Source of the DNA: Gigantopelta aegis
Lineage: Eukaryota > Mollusca > Gastropoda > Neomphalida > Peltospiridae
NCBI RefSeq assembly: GCF_016097555.1
Contig: NC_054707.1
Span: 43,423,973 to 43,487,972, forward strand
Direction of reading: 5' to 3'
DNA length: 64,000 nucleotides
The position numbers and the translations under genes were made by a program. The stretch's first letter is position 1; the number at the start of each line of letters is the position of its first letter. The notes below the pieces were generated by a model. It worked only from the letters and a program-made list of their open reading frames with translations. It searched no databases and was not told where the DNA came from. Below are positions 47,315 through 57,909 of this stretch, piece by piece.

Positions 47315-48878
47315 GTAAGCTTTGCGTTGTATATGTTGCTCGGTTTTCTGTGTTAAAATCTATCCATATACTTTTAATTGCGTTTATCTCAGATAGGTTT
47401 TGCTTTGTAAAAAAATATGTTGCTTGGTTTCTTGTTAAAATCTATTGTTATACTTTTACTTGTGTTTGTCTCGGGTAGGTTTTGCTTAATTTGTATTAAA
47501 ATCTATCGATATAATTAACAATAACAATATAAAATACGTGGGGGGTTTTAATTAACAATTTATGTAACATTTATCATAATATGATTCATGTGGTTGTCCA
47601 ATAAATTTGCCGTCAAAATTGGGGTGGGACGTAGCCCAGTGGTAAAGCGCATGCCTGATAGGCGGTCGGTCTAGGATCGACCCCCGTCGGTGGGCCCATT
47701 GAGCTATTTCTCGTTTCAGTCAGTGCACCATAACTGGTATATCAAAGGTCGTGGTAGGTGCTACCCTTGCTACTAATAGAAAATGTAGCGGGTATACTCT
47801 CTATGACTATGTCATAATGACCATGTGTTTGACATTCAATAGCCGATGATTACTAAATCAATGTGCTCTAGTGGTGTCCTTTAATAAAACAATTTTTGTT
47901 TAACTTTGCCGTCAAACAGAATAACATTAAGTTGGACGGCAAGAATATCGATATATTTATACTTAGAACTGTGGCGAAATAGCTGATATTTTAATAGTAG
48001 CAGTAGGTGTGTGATTTGTATGGAACACGTACAGTTATTTCTCTAAAAATAAATAACATGTAGCTACAGTTGGTTTGGGGAAAGCTAAGCGTCAACTGCG
48101 CAACTAAGTTGATAAGCGGGACGTAACGCCAATAAGCTAGTACCTGTCAACCAGCGTCTAGCTAGCATACCTGATAGCAAATTCCTTTCTCCCCAACAAG
48201 TGTCACATATAAAAAAAAAATTTTTAAAAAAAATAATAATAATAATAAAAAAATAAAAAATAAAATAAAAATATTTAAAACAAATTAAAATAATAATAAT
48301 AATTAAAAAAAACCCACAAAAAAAAACAAAAAAAACAAGTGTCACATTCACCCACAGGTAAGTGGGTTACAGAATTTGCGCATGCGTATAAGTTGGATAC
48401 ATGTACAGCATAGCTAAGTGTGGTTACTAAGAAACCATACATGTATAATGCGATGTTTTTATACCGACCTCGGTGGCGCAGTGGCTAAGCCATCGGACTG
48501 TCAAATATAGGCAAAGGGTTCGCAGACAAACCAGAGTACCATGTTATCAGTAAGGCCACTACACCTTCTTCTTTCTCACTAACCAACTAACAAGTAACCC
48601 ACTATCCTGGACATATAGCCCAGATAGCTGAGGTGTGTGCCCGGGACAGTGTGCTTGAATATTGGATATAAGCACGAACATAAGTTGAATTGAATTGATG
48701 TTTTTATTTTATTAAGGCGAGTGTTCGGGGGAGGGGGGGGGGGGGTCGGGGCATTGATACACTTCCCTGCTCAAGCATATATTTTTTTAATATCAATATA
48801 TTGTCCTGGGGTGCATGGCTCGACCCCCGTCCGCCCCACCCCACACACACCTATAAATGTAGGTCGCCACAGTCTAGA

Positions 48879-48909
<31 letters not shown>

Positions 48910-49935
48910 ACTGCTAAAATCCCCGCACACACGCCTGTAAGGACACATTAAAAAAATATATAGCTCTATGTAGTGTGTATACTACCAAATCAAATCCCAT
49001 AGACGAAATAGTAACATATGCGGCTAAAACTCCTACCTGCAACGTATCAACCGACATAAACGCCACGGATATAAATACTACCACCCCTTACACTTAAAGT
49101 GAATCAGAAAAAAATGGGTGTCAAGCTGCTCGTTTCTGAGATAACGGGTAGCGTCTATGACTACCCTAGTTTCGCACAAAATTTGAGTACTTTTTTTTAC
49201 AGGTACCCCATACATGTTTCAAGCACAAGGCTACTTGACACATTGGTACTAGATGAAATAAAATTGCACATTTATTTTACCCAGATGAAACTATTATTTT
49301 TTGCTCACTCACATTTATCACCAATCACAGGACTTGTGGTGTTCACTTCTCTATCAAAAGTTCGGTGCACCTCGAACTTTGACCCAGCCGGAAGTTATTT
49401 GATATAGTACTACCTGTAAAAACTACATTAATTATCTAGCAACAGTCTGTCAGTCGGTCCCTTGTCTTCGCCTGTTTCTTTCTCTGTATCTGACTGGCAC
49501 ACACGCACAGATATATCTCCTCACCCACCACCCATTCACACTCTCCACTAATAACAAACCAAATGGTAATCCCCTGCACGGAAGTGTCAGTCCATAGTCA
49601 ATGTATGTAGCCAGAACTCTAGGCTAAGCTGAATCTTAATTGAATGCATTATTGTAGCCGGGAGGTGTGGAGGGAGTGGATATGTCGTTCCAATCACAAC
49701 TCTTTTTCGCCCCCCTCCAGACCTTTTAATAATGATTATAAAAGGTTTTGGAACACAGAGATGATGTTCCTGTCTTGGACGCAAGGGGTTGCTTCGCAAG
49801 AACTAAAGTCTTGCGCCAACGACAGGCGTGTGCTACAACTTGCTCTGAATGTGCACGTTAAACCCTCAGTAGAGTTCAGTCCAGAGATGATACTGGGGCT
49901 GTCAGAGCCGGGTGTGGCTGTGGGCTACGCCCCCC

Positions 49936-49966
<31 letters not shown>

Positions 49967-52900
49967 ACATACACATACACACTCCTCCTTGACAGCCCGG
50001 AAAGGTGAAATATGATAGGATTATAGGAGCAGCCGAGTTCCATACCAGACTGGTCTAGTTTCAACACAACAATAATCTGTCGCACCCTTTATCACACATT
50101 CCGGAAGTCATTGGAAATGACGCATCTGAAAACAAAGTTAAAGTTTGTTTTGTTTAACCACACCACTAGGGCACAATTGTTATAGTCTACTAATCATTGG
50201 CTACTGGATGTCAAATATTTGGTAATTTGACTTGTAGAGAATGAGTCACTGAGATCGAAAACACCTCAAGCGAGCGCCCTACCGACTCAGCTAGCTCCAG
50301 CCCCATCTTAAAATATTCCAATCAACTGACATCCGGGAAGAGAATTTTGACCTACATGTAGGAGGGCCGTAGGCTGAAGCTAAAATAGTTTTACTTTAAT
50401 ATTAGGATATTGATATAGGTGTACCGGCCTCGGTGGCGTCGTGGTTAGGCCATCGGTCAACAGGCTGGTAGGTACTGGGTTCGGATCCCAGTCGAGCCAT
50501 GGGATTTTTAATCCAGATACCGACTCCAAACCCTGAGTGAGTGCTCCGCAAGGCTCAATGGGTAGGTGTAAACCACTTGCACCGACCAGTGATCCATAAC
50601 TGATTCACAAAGGCCATGGTTTGTGCTATCCTGCCTGTGGGAAGCGCAAATAAAAGATCCCTTGCTGCTAATCGGAAAGAGTAGCCCATGAAGTGGCGAC
50701 AGGGGGTTTCCTCTCAAAATCTGTGTGGTCCTTAAGCATATGTCTGACGCCATATAACCGTAAATAAAATGTGTTGAGTGCGTCGTTAAATAAAACATTT
50801 CTTTCTTTCTTGATATAGGTGTAGACAAAAAGGTCGGCTAAGTTCATACTCGGACTCCCAACCCGCCTCCCTGTTATTGTTAAAGCTAATATATTCTATA
50901 TTGGATTGCAGAGAATGTATAAATGCAAGCAGTATAAACATTATAGTCACAAAATGTGGCAGCTTGCACTCATGAACCACTGTATAGACAGTGTATACGA
51001 ACATCTCTTCTTAACCTAAACTATATCCTTAGTTTAGCTGACAACCCACTAAGTCCACTGTAAGTTGTAGGTGGTACTACACCATATGACACCCCATTGC
51101 ATAGCTGTATGTGTGTTAACAATTTCAAGACGTACGACTGGCTGCTCCTAGTAGGTGATGACCAGGTCACCAATGCCATACAACGTTAAATTTCATTTTA
51201 TTTCCTAAAATATTTTTTCGTACGTACGAAATTATTTGAAGACAAAATCCAGTTTGGGCTTCTTATAAATATTAAGACGACTAGAAACACATTGAATATA
51301 CAGACACTGATATTCTAAACAATAAAAATATATTTAATATGTAAGTTTAATCGTAGAAATATTTTATTAGTCGGAAACATCTTACAATGCAGCAAACTCA
51401 GGAATGTCCCTTTAAAGTTTGCTTAAAACCTGGTTTTTGAGGATATGTAAGAAATAGAATAGTACACTCGTGTCCGTTATATACCATTTATCTCACAACT
51501 CGTTGTTTAAAAACGTATCAAACTCGCTTTCGCTCGTTAACTACATTTTAAAATTATGGTATCTAATGGCCGCTTATGTATTATTCTTTATATAACTAAT
51601 GCCAGTGTACGAGAAACACTCGAGATATTATTTATATTATGTAGTGAATGTTTATGTTTTGTTCGATTTCCAGTTTTGCCCGTCACGGTTTTAAGTGGAT
51701 GCGCAGAAATCAGTTCCTGCAGCTCCAACTTTTCCACGGAAAGCGGAGTGGAATGCACGTACGTAAACCCTTTCATCAAACATATTACACATGTGGCAGC
51801 CTGCGATCAGGTTTGACGGAGTTGTGTCTCTTGTTTTACAGCTTGAAGTTGACGAATAGAACCAGCCGACTGGCCTCGGTGGCGCAGTGGTTAAGTTAGT
51901 AGGTACAGGGTTCGCAGCCCGGTACCGGCTCCAACCCAGAGCGAGTTCTTAAGGGCTCAATGGGTAGGTGTAAGACCACTACACCCTCTTCTCACTAACC
52001 ATTAACCAACTAACCACTAACCCAATACCCTGGACAGACAGTCCAGATAGCTGAGGTGTGTGCCCAGGAAAGCGTGCTTGAATCTTAATTGGATATAAGC
52101 ATGGAAATAAGTTGAAATGAAACAACCAGCCCCGACCGCGTTGTGGTTAAGCCATCGGACATAAGGCTGGTAGGTACAGGGTTCGTGGCTCGGTAGCGAC
52201 TCCCACCCAGAACGAATTTTAACGACTCAATGGGTAGGTGTAAGGCTACTACACCCTCTTCTCTCTCTTACTAATCACTACTAACTAACCCTCTGTCCTG
52301 GACAGACAGCCTAGATAGCTGAGGTATGTGCCCAGGACAGCATGCTTGAACCTTAATTGGATATAAGCACGAAAATAAGTATGAAATGAAGAACAGAGTT
52401 GATAATTAGTTTTGGCACCTTCCTACGCCATTGATATATCTGATCATATCAGTCAGTTGTATGTTTGGAATATTACATGTTGGGGCCGTTCAACAATAAC
52501 GTAAGGCTCTAGGTGTATCAGGAAATGTGTTTCGAGGAGAGGGGATATTTGTAAATAGTTTGTCATTTTTATTCATAAATTTATATACAGCCATTGCAAT
52601 TTTTTAAACGGCTGTTTTATTACCAAACCAAATCAGGAGCGTCGGAAGCAATTAAAAGTTGGTACGTTCATGAAAGCAAAGCAATGTATATGATGAAATC
52701 TATAGGCCTACTATGCGAGGGCCATAGGAAGAGAAAACAAAACGTTCCTGGCCCCAAAAGTTGGACGGCCATGTCCGTACCGGCCGTACCGCTTTCGACG
52801 TCCCTGCAAACAGAAATACAAACGGATAATCTAATACCAGTGTCCAAATTGTGTCATGACAGGGACATGGAAAGGGATGTATTGGACGAGCGTTACATAG

Positions 52901-55900
52901 TTTTAAAGGAGGGAACTGGTCCTTTAACTCAAGCGTTACAAAACGTTAATGTTGAGAGCGATATAAAAAAAAGTAAACCTTTGCGTTACGTAATTGTTGA
53001 AAGGCACCCATTTTATTTATAATTTTTTTTCAAATATAACAATACTACTACTACTACTAATAATAATAATAATAATAATAATACATAATGCAAACAGAAA
53101 AAAACTCAGTCAGTTAATAATCAATTTTGCAACAACAACAAAAAACCCCAACAAAAATCAATTCTCCAAATATTCTTAATAGCTTCAGTCGCCCAGAGTA
53201 CCTTATTTTTGTTTCAATTTTATAACCAAAACTTTGTATACCGTTTCTGAAACCAGAAACGTGCATGCTCGCGAAAACAAAGGACCTTATAGCAGCAGTT
53301 ATTGAGGATGACCTTATTTCATTAACAGGAAACTTGCAGCTTATATCAGCTGTTTGAAGACTTCTGGGTGCCATGCGATCGCGCAAACCATTACAAATCT
53401 GGACCAGATTTACAACAGACTTTGCGTTTCAAGCACGCCTGGCACTAACAACGCATGGTCCTTCCTTGCTTCATATGGTAAGCTTAATTCGGTTTCATCT
53501 CACACAACTCCAAGGCCACAAGAAGAAACCATATTGGAAATGGGGGCAGTTGTTGACTGGGTAGGGGCTCAGAAGTTAATTAGGGCAGTGTTAAATGTTA
53601 TGTTTGTGTATGTTGCCTAAAACGCAATTTCCTATTAGCATCTGGTAATGTTTTGTTAATAATGCGTTGTTTTAAAGTTTGTGTGTGTGTGTGTGTGTGT
53701 GCATGCGTGTGTCGTATGACAGAAACTAAATTTTGTGGTACTCAGCAAGGGCGGTTCCAAGAAAGGGTACGAGGGGGACCCTTTCACCCCTAAACAAATT
53801 AAAGTACCCCATTTTTTTAAAGATTAGTTTACAATTTTCACTGAAGTGCCCATTTGCCCTTGATCTTCATCCTAAAATAGTCAGAGGAAGGTGATGGTGC
53901 TTTAGCAGTACTCTCAAAATGCTTCTTTGTTTTGTACTTTAAAACAATCGTGACCTAAACTAGTGATTGTATGTTTTACCTTCAGTTTCTCTCAACGGTT
54001 TATCATACCACAGCATCGCCAACTGTCACCCTCTGACTCAATGCTCGTCCAGCATGCCAGTTGATACGACGCTCTTATCAAAGGGAGACTATTCCCAGAT
54101 TTGCCCGTAAGTAACAGTTTTTCTTCCATAGACCTCTGATGCATACAGGCTATATAGCGTAGCGAGCATCGGTGTTCCATCGACTGGTACTAATCATACA
54201 CTTATAACCTCAAACCAGGACCCGAAAGCCGGTACTCTGGTAGCAGGGAAGAAAATCATAAAACATTGTCCACTATATTAACATAAATGCAAAACAATAG
54301 AGAACAAAAAATTTCTTGGGTGAATCACATACATAGTAATAATAACTAGTCCATATTTCGTGATTCAAAGAAATCTGAGCTAGGTGTTATCAACCTAATC
54401 TGGAGAGAGAGATAGTGAAACATACGTCATAGTGTTTAAAAACCAGGATCTGTCACTTTAAGAGTACTATTCGTGTTTTCAGCATCTACACCCATCGGAT
54501 AGGCTGTTGGAAGAGAGCCAGCACCAGCTGCAGTCTGCCCAGTGAACTAGCGCAGCACATAACTAGAACCCAGTCCATGTTGGACGCCTTGTGCAGCGTG
54601 GGAGGGGGATCAAAGAGTTTCACCGCGTCCTTCATCAATCTAGTGACCAGCGGTGGATGTAAGTGCATCTTCCAATATATGGGGGAGGGCGTACAGTGGT
54701 AAAGCGGTCGCAATTTCTCGTTCCAGCCAGTACACCACCACTGGTATATCAAAGGCCGTGGTATGTGCTATCCTGACTGTGGGATGGTGCATATAAAAGA
54801 TCCCTTAATTGCTTATAATGGAAAAAATATAGCGGGTTTCTTCTCTAAGACTGTATGTCAAAATAACCAAATGTTTGATATCCAATAGCCGATACTAATA
54901 AAAAATTTATTGTGATTTGGTAATTTTGTCATATAGTCTTAGAAAGGAAACCCACAACATTTTTCATTTAGTAGCAAGGGATCTTTTATATACATCTGAC
55001 AGGATAGCACATACCACAGCCTTTCATATTCCACACACTGTTTCCGTCATCTTCAGGAACATAACCAGTTTTTTATTTGCTTTTGGTAGGCTTTATTAAT
55101 GTAACTCTTTTACACTGTTTTGTTGATAACTTAAAAAAAAAAATCTGTTAATGTTGATCGTAAAATACTTTTGTTTGACACATTGATTGATATGTTATTA
55201 TTTTTTGTCTGTGATGTGGTGTCGCTAAATATTCATTCATTCATCCATCAATCCATTCATCGATCCATCCATCCGTTCATCCAATCACCCATCAATCCAT
55301 CCATCCATCCATCCATCCAATCATCCATCAATCCATCCAATCATCAATATATTGATTCACTCATTCATCCATCCATCCATCCATCCATCGATCGATCTAT
55401 CTATCCATCCATCTATTCAATCATCCATCCATCCATCAATCCATCCATCCAATCATCCATCCGATCATCCATCGATCCATCCAATCATCCATCCATCCAT
55501 CCAATCATCCATTCGATCATCCATCATCCATCGATCCATCCAATCATCCATCCATCCATCCATCCATCCATCCATCCAATCATCCATCCATCCATCCAAT
55601 TAGAAAATAACCAGATGGAGTTTTTAGATTCGCGGGTGTTATTGTCTATTACATTTTGATACCGCAAATGTCCATTGTAAACTGAATCTTTTTTCTACAG
55701 AACTAACTGTATATTTGGCATTTCTTGAAAAATAATACTTGGCTACAGTCTAACTGTAGACCCTTGAATCGTCAACTTCACCTGTTCCAATTGCTAATGA
55801 CGTCACTTTCTAATGAAAGCGTGCTTGAACCTTAATTGGATATAAGAACGGAAATAAATTGAAATGTAATGAATTGTATAACGTCTTCCATTCCAGCTGG

Positions 55901-57689
55901 ATTAGAAGGCTGTAAGGACGTTCTGAAGTGTGTCTTTAAAGCATATCCCATGAAGGATGGAAAACCCGACCAACAAGCTTTGCAAAACATACAACAAGAC
56001 AAGCCGGCCATGTGTCGGTACGTTTACCTCTGACGTCTATGAGTTCGTGTTGTTACCGTATCATCATTCCTGTGTTCACATAATGTTGTTTGTGTGTTCA
56101 CATTATTACATTATCGCCATTTGCGTGTTCACATTATTGCCATTTGTGTGTTCACATTATTACATCATTGTCATTTGTGTGTTCACATTATTACCATTTG
56201 TGTATTCACATTATTAAAGTATTGCCACGTCTGTTTTCATATTATTACATTATTGCCATTTGTGTGTTCATATTATTACATTATTGCCACTTGTGTGTTC
56301 ATATTATTACGTTATTGTCATTTGTGTTCACATTATTACATTATTGCCACTTGTGTGTTTATATTATTACATTATTGCCACCTGTGTGTTCATATTATTA
56401 CGTTATTGTCATTTGTGTGTTCACATTATTACATTATTGCCACTTGTGTGTTCATATTATTACATTATTGTCACTTGTGTGTTAACATTATTACATTATT
56501 GTCATGTGTGTGTTCACATTATTACATCATTGTCATGTGTGTGTTAACATTATTACATCATTGTCATGTGTGTGTTCACATTATTACATTATTGTCATTT
56601 GTGTGTTCACATTATTACATTATTGTCATGTGTGTGTTCACATTATTACATTATTTTCATGTGTGTGTTCACATTATTACATTAGTGTCATGTGTGTGTT
56701 CACATTATTACATTATTGTCATTTGTGTGTTCACATTATTACATTATTGTCATGTGTGTGTTAACATTATTACATCATTGTCATGTGTGTGTTAACATTA
56801 TTACATTATTGTCATTTCTGTGTTCACATTATTACATTATTGTTATTTCTGTGTTCACATTATTACATTATTGTCATGTGTGTGTTCACATTATTACATT
56901 ATTGTCATGTGTGTATTCACATTATTACATTATTGTCATGTGTGTGTTCACATTATTACATCATTGTCATTTGTGTGTTCACATTATTACATCATTGTCA
57001 TTTGTGTGTTCACATTATTACATTATTGTAATTAATCTCATCACTTAATACCGTATAGTCATTTGTTTACTTATTATTTCAAGGTACTCCAGTCTTCTAT
57101 TGCTTGTAAAATCATATTTAAGATGACTAAAATACATATAAATAATATTTACATTACGAAAATAATTTCAATCATATTGGGCACGCAGTTCATACACTAT
57201 GATATGTTACTAAATTAAAATTAAAATAAAATGCTTATATCTAATGCTAAACAGTCTGTAACTGCTGAACACACACTCTAATGTCGCACAACCGTGATCG
57301 TAACATTTGTAGAAAATACTAAGATTTATAAATAAATAAATATGTATCTCTAATACTGTATTATACGGTATTTTTCTTGTATTGAAACTGGTGATGCTGA
57401 GTGTTCAATGATGGGTCAAGCGAAGCAACTCATTGAAGCCGGTTAAACGACAATTTTTTTTTTTTTATTATTGTAGAATGGCCTATGCATCGTTTAAATG
57501 TATTGTAACTGGCGATGCCGGGTGTTCGATCGTCGCTCAAATGAAGCCATACATTGATGCGAGCAGGAAACAGTTAATCGAAATGTGTGGAAAAGATCCA
57601 AATGGTGCAGGTAGGAACACAGATGTGCAGAATATATTTACAGGATTACTGTAAATATACAAATATTATCAAATATTATACACACTCTC

Positions 57690-57771
<82 letters not shown>

Positions 57772-57909
57772 CGTTGTTATTATTGTCAGAGATGATGTTA
57801 TGATTATGATTTTCATGTTTCTTTCTTCTTCTGTTTTTCAGGATTACTGACGGGCTGGACTGTTTTGATATATGTCCTTGTTGCGTTAGTCATGATCCTA
57901 CATTCATAG
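47281..57909 (+). CDS. Secreted, probably GPI-anchored protein of three six-cysteine modules (8 exons, 288 aa)
   Basis: Not a family I can name. Eight exons (listed separately) join in frame to 867 bp: 47281-47314, 51674-51758, 53350-53477, 53986-54106, 54483-54658, 55897-56017, 57477-57610 and 57842-57909. Residues 1-20 form a signal peptide ([20 protein letters not shown]). The last 22 residues are a hydrophobic tail ending at the stop, preceded by small residues (NGAG), as in GPI-anchor signals. Between them are three modules. Module 1 is C-x5-C-x11-C-x1-C-x5-C-x17-C. Modules 2 and 3 are C-x5-C-x19 or x27-C-x8-C-x7-C-x20-C. Each module uses two exons; intron phases alternate 1,2,1,2,1,2,1, and the phase-2 intron always falls two bases after the third cysteine codon. 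This regularity strongly supports the model. Expected location is the outer face of the plasma membrane; function unknown. Confidence 0.85.
47294..47480. repeat. About 80-bp degenerate triplication that includes the signal-peptide exon end and its donor
   Basis: TTTTAATTGCGATTATCTCG (47294), TTTTAATTGCGTTTATCTCA (47372) and TTTTACTTGTGTTTGTCTCG (47454), each followed by GGTAAG-, GATAGG- or GGTAGG-type sequence and TTTTGCTT. Spacing is 78 and 82 bp. Confidence 0.8.
47618..47904 (+). mobile_element. SINE, head A - tail T2, 12-bp target duplication
   Basis: Flanked by TTTGCCGTCAAA at 47606-47617 and 47905-47916. A deletion in the centre removes the ATATAAAAGATC block. Confidence 0.9.
48190..48345. 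repeat. A-rich low complexity with AATAAT runs
   Basis: Imperfect (AAT)n and poly-A. A CAAGTGTCACAT motif repeats on both sides (48197 and 48336), suggesting a duplicated target around a poly-A-rich insertion. Confidence 0.6.
48463..48696 (+). mobile_element. Family D SINE, 11-bp target duplication
   Basis: Flanked by GATGTTTTTAT at 48452-48462 and 48697-48707. Head ACCGACCTCGGTGGCGCAGT, tail GGATATAAGCACGAACATAA. Confidence 0.9.
48727..48915. repeat. Poly-G, poly-C and (CA)n tracts
   Basis: G-rich run at 48727-48745, C19-type run at 48880-48895, then CACACA. Confidence 0.92.
48979..49415 (-). mobile_element. GGTAGTACTA MITE, copy 3
   Basis: TATACTACCAAATCAAATCC to TTTGATATAGTACTACC. The plus strand holds a 102-residue frame with [17 protein letters not shown], shared with copy 1. 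Confidence 0.72.
49766..49873 (+). mobile_element. Family E 3' module
   Basis: TTCCTGTCTTGGACGCAAGG, CGTGTGCTACAACTTGCTC and GTGCACGTTAAACCCTC. Confidence 0.65.
49929..49981. repeat. Poly-C followed by (CA)n
   Basis: A C-run of more than 20 bases, then CA and ACATACACA repeats. Confidence 0.95.
50143..50302 (-). mobile_element. Internally deleted T2 SINE
   Basis: T2 tail TTTGTTTTGTTTAACCACAC at left, a head-like CTACCGACTCAGCTAGCTCC at right; the centre is missing. Confidence 0.65.
50424..50809 (+). mobile_element. SINE, head C - tail T1, 14-bp target duplication
   Basis: Flanked by TTGATATAGGTGTA at 50410-50423 and 50810-50823, perfect. Full length; one of the youngest-looking copies. Confidence 0.93.
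51230..51415 (-). mobile_element. Partial copy of the TTAA MITE at 18924
   Basis: Inverse of that element's left half, ending CAAACTCAGGAATGTCCCTTTAA. Confidence 0.7.
51421..51605. repeat. Second copy of the 1543-1715 repeat
   Basis: AACCTGGTTTTTGAGGATAT, CTCGTGTCCGTTATATACC, AATGGCCGCTTATGTATTAT. It ends shortly before exon 2 of the cysteine-module gene. Confidence 0.6.
51674..51758 (+). CDS. Cys-module gene exon 2: end of signal peptide, module 1 first half
   Basis: Acceptor TTTCCAG, donor GTACGT after TGC-AC (phase 2 out). Encodes VLPVTVLSG then [20 protein letters not shown] second possible donor, GTAAAC four bases later, would also keep frame with an alternative acceptor in exon 3. The GTACGT choice is preferred because it places the intron exactly as in modules 2 and 3. 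Confidence 0.8.
51870..52122 (+). mobile_element. Family D SINE, first of a tandem pair
   Basis: GGCCTCGGTGGCGCAGTGGT head to GGATATAAGCATGGAAATAA tail. AACCAGCC occurs on both sides. Lies in intron 2 of the cysteine-module gene. Confidence 0.85.
52123..52385 (+). mobile_element. Family D SINE, second of a tandem pair
   Basis: Head CCCGACCGCGTTGTGGTTAA, body TGTCCTGGACAGACAGCC, tail GGATATAAGCACGAAAATAA. Same orientation as its neighbour and directly abutting. Confidence 0.85.
53039..53085. repeat. (ACT)n(AAT)n microsatellite
   Basis: CTACTACTACTACTAATAATAAT run in intron 2 of the cysteine-module gene. Confidence 0.92.
53350..53477 (+). CDS. Cys-module gene exon 3: module 1 second half
   Basis: Acceptor TATATCAG, donor GTAAGC, phase 2 in and 1 out. 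Encodes [20 protein letters not shown], then YNRLC. The alternative acceptor at 53359 (TTTGAAG) would pair with the alternative exon 2 donor. Confidence 0.8.
53986..54106 (+). CDS. Cys-module gene exon 4: module 2 first half
   Basis: Acceptor CCTTCAG, donor GTAAGT, phase 1 in and 2 out. Encodes [19 protein letters not shown] and ends at the third cysteine of the module (YSQIC). Confidence 0.85.
54483..54658 (+). CDS. Cys-module gene exon 5: module 2 second half
   Basis: Acceptor GTTTTCAG, donor GTAAGT, phase 2 in and 1 out. Encodes [20 protein letters not shown], then a helix-like segment to MLDALC. A 33-residue Gly/Ser-containing spacer leads to module 3. Confidence 0.85.
54686..54908 (+). 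mobile_element. SINE with deleted head, tail T2
   Basis: GTACAGTGGTAAAGCGGTCG head remnant jumps to ATTTCTCGTTCCAGCCAGT. The tail ends at AGCCGATACTAATAAA. Confidence 0.8.
54910..55034 (-). mobile_element. SINE fragment, tail T2, facing the preceding copy
   Basis: GATTTGGTAATTTTGTCATA through GTAGCAAGGGATCTTTTATA to CATACCACAGCCTTTCATAT. Confidence 0.75.
55229..55601. repeat. (ATCC)n tetranucleotide array
   Basis: CATCCATCCATC with ATCAATCC, ATCG and ATTC variants over about 370 bp in intron 5. Long Ser/Ile/His/Pro frames are artefacts. Confidence 0.97.
55815..55871 (+). mobile_element. Family D SINE tail fragment
   Basis: AGCGTGCTTGAACCTTAATT and GGATATAAGAACGGAAATAA only; ends 25 bp before exon 6. 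Confidence 0.75.
55897..56017 (+). CDS. Cys-module gene exon 6: module 3 first half
   Basis: Acceptor CATTCCAG, donor GTACGT, phase 1 in and 2 out. Encodes [20 protein letters not shown] and ends KPAMC. Same length (121 bp) as exon 4. Confidence 0.87.
56063..57033. repeat. 31-bp tandem array, about 31 units
   Basis: Unit core TGTGTTCACATTATTACATT with ATTGTCAT spacer. Some units use TTAACATT or TTCATATT variants. It begins about 45 bp after the donor of exon 6 and fills intron 6. A 233-residue frame and others here arise only because 93 bp is three units. Confidence 0.96.
57376..57446 (+). pseudogene. Decayed duplicate of cysteine-module exon 7
   Basis: TGTATTGAAACTGGTGATGC (57380 on) aligns with TGTATTGTAACTGGCGATGC in exon 7, about 75 percent identity over about 65 bp. 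Translation gives [20 protein letters not shown], then a stop. It corresponds to the fourth and fifth cysteines of a module. No clear acceptor precedes it. Confidence 0.8.
57477..57610 (+). CDS. Cys-module gene exon 7: module 3 second half
   Basis: Acceptor TTATTGTAG after a poly-T tract, donor GTAGGA, phase 2 in and 1 out. Encodes [20 protein letters not shown], then [18 protein letters not shown] decayed copy of this exon lies about 100 bp upstream. Confidence 0.88.
57681..57771. repeat. (CT)n(CA)n microsatellite
   Basis: In intron 7, between exon 7 and the GPI-signal exon. Confidence 0.97.
57842..57909 (+). CDS. Cys-module gene exon 8: GPI-type hydrophobic C-terminus and stop
   Basis: Acceptor TTTTTCAG, phase 1 in, stop TAG at 57907-57909. 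Encodes [20 protein letters not shown] plus Ser: hydrophobic, with no basic residues after it, as expected for a GPI-attachment signal. Confidence 0.85.

Noticed and set aside
52594-53022. 142-residue plus-strand frame without an ATG near its start
   Set aside because: Lies in intron 2 of the cysteine-module gene, begins at TTG and has no recognisable domain. It could be an unknown exon or retroposed fragment, but nothing in the sequence supports it strongly.
55171-55659. 162-residue frame rich in His, Pro, Ser and Ile
   Set aside because: Translation of the (ATCC)n array.
56090-57048. Several long overlapping frames (up to 233 residues) rich in Cys, His and Ile
   Set aside because: They are translations of the 31-bp array; three units equal 93 bp, so each frame repeats with a 31-residue period. 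No start context, no splice evidence.
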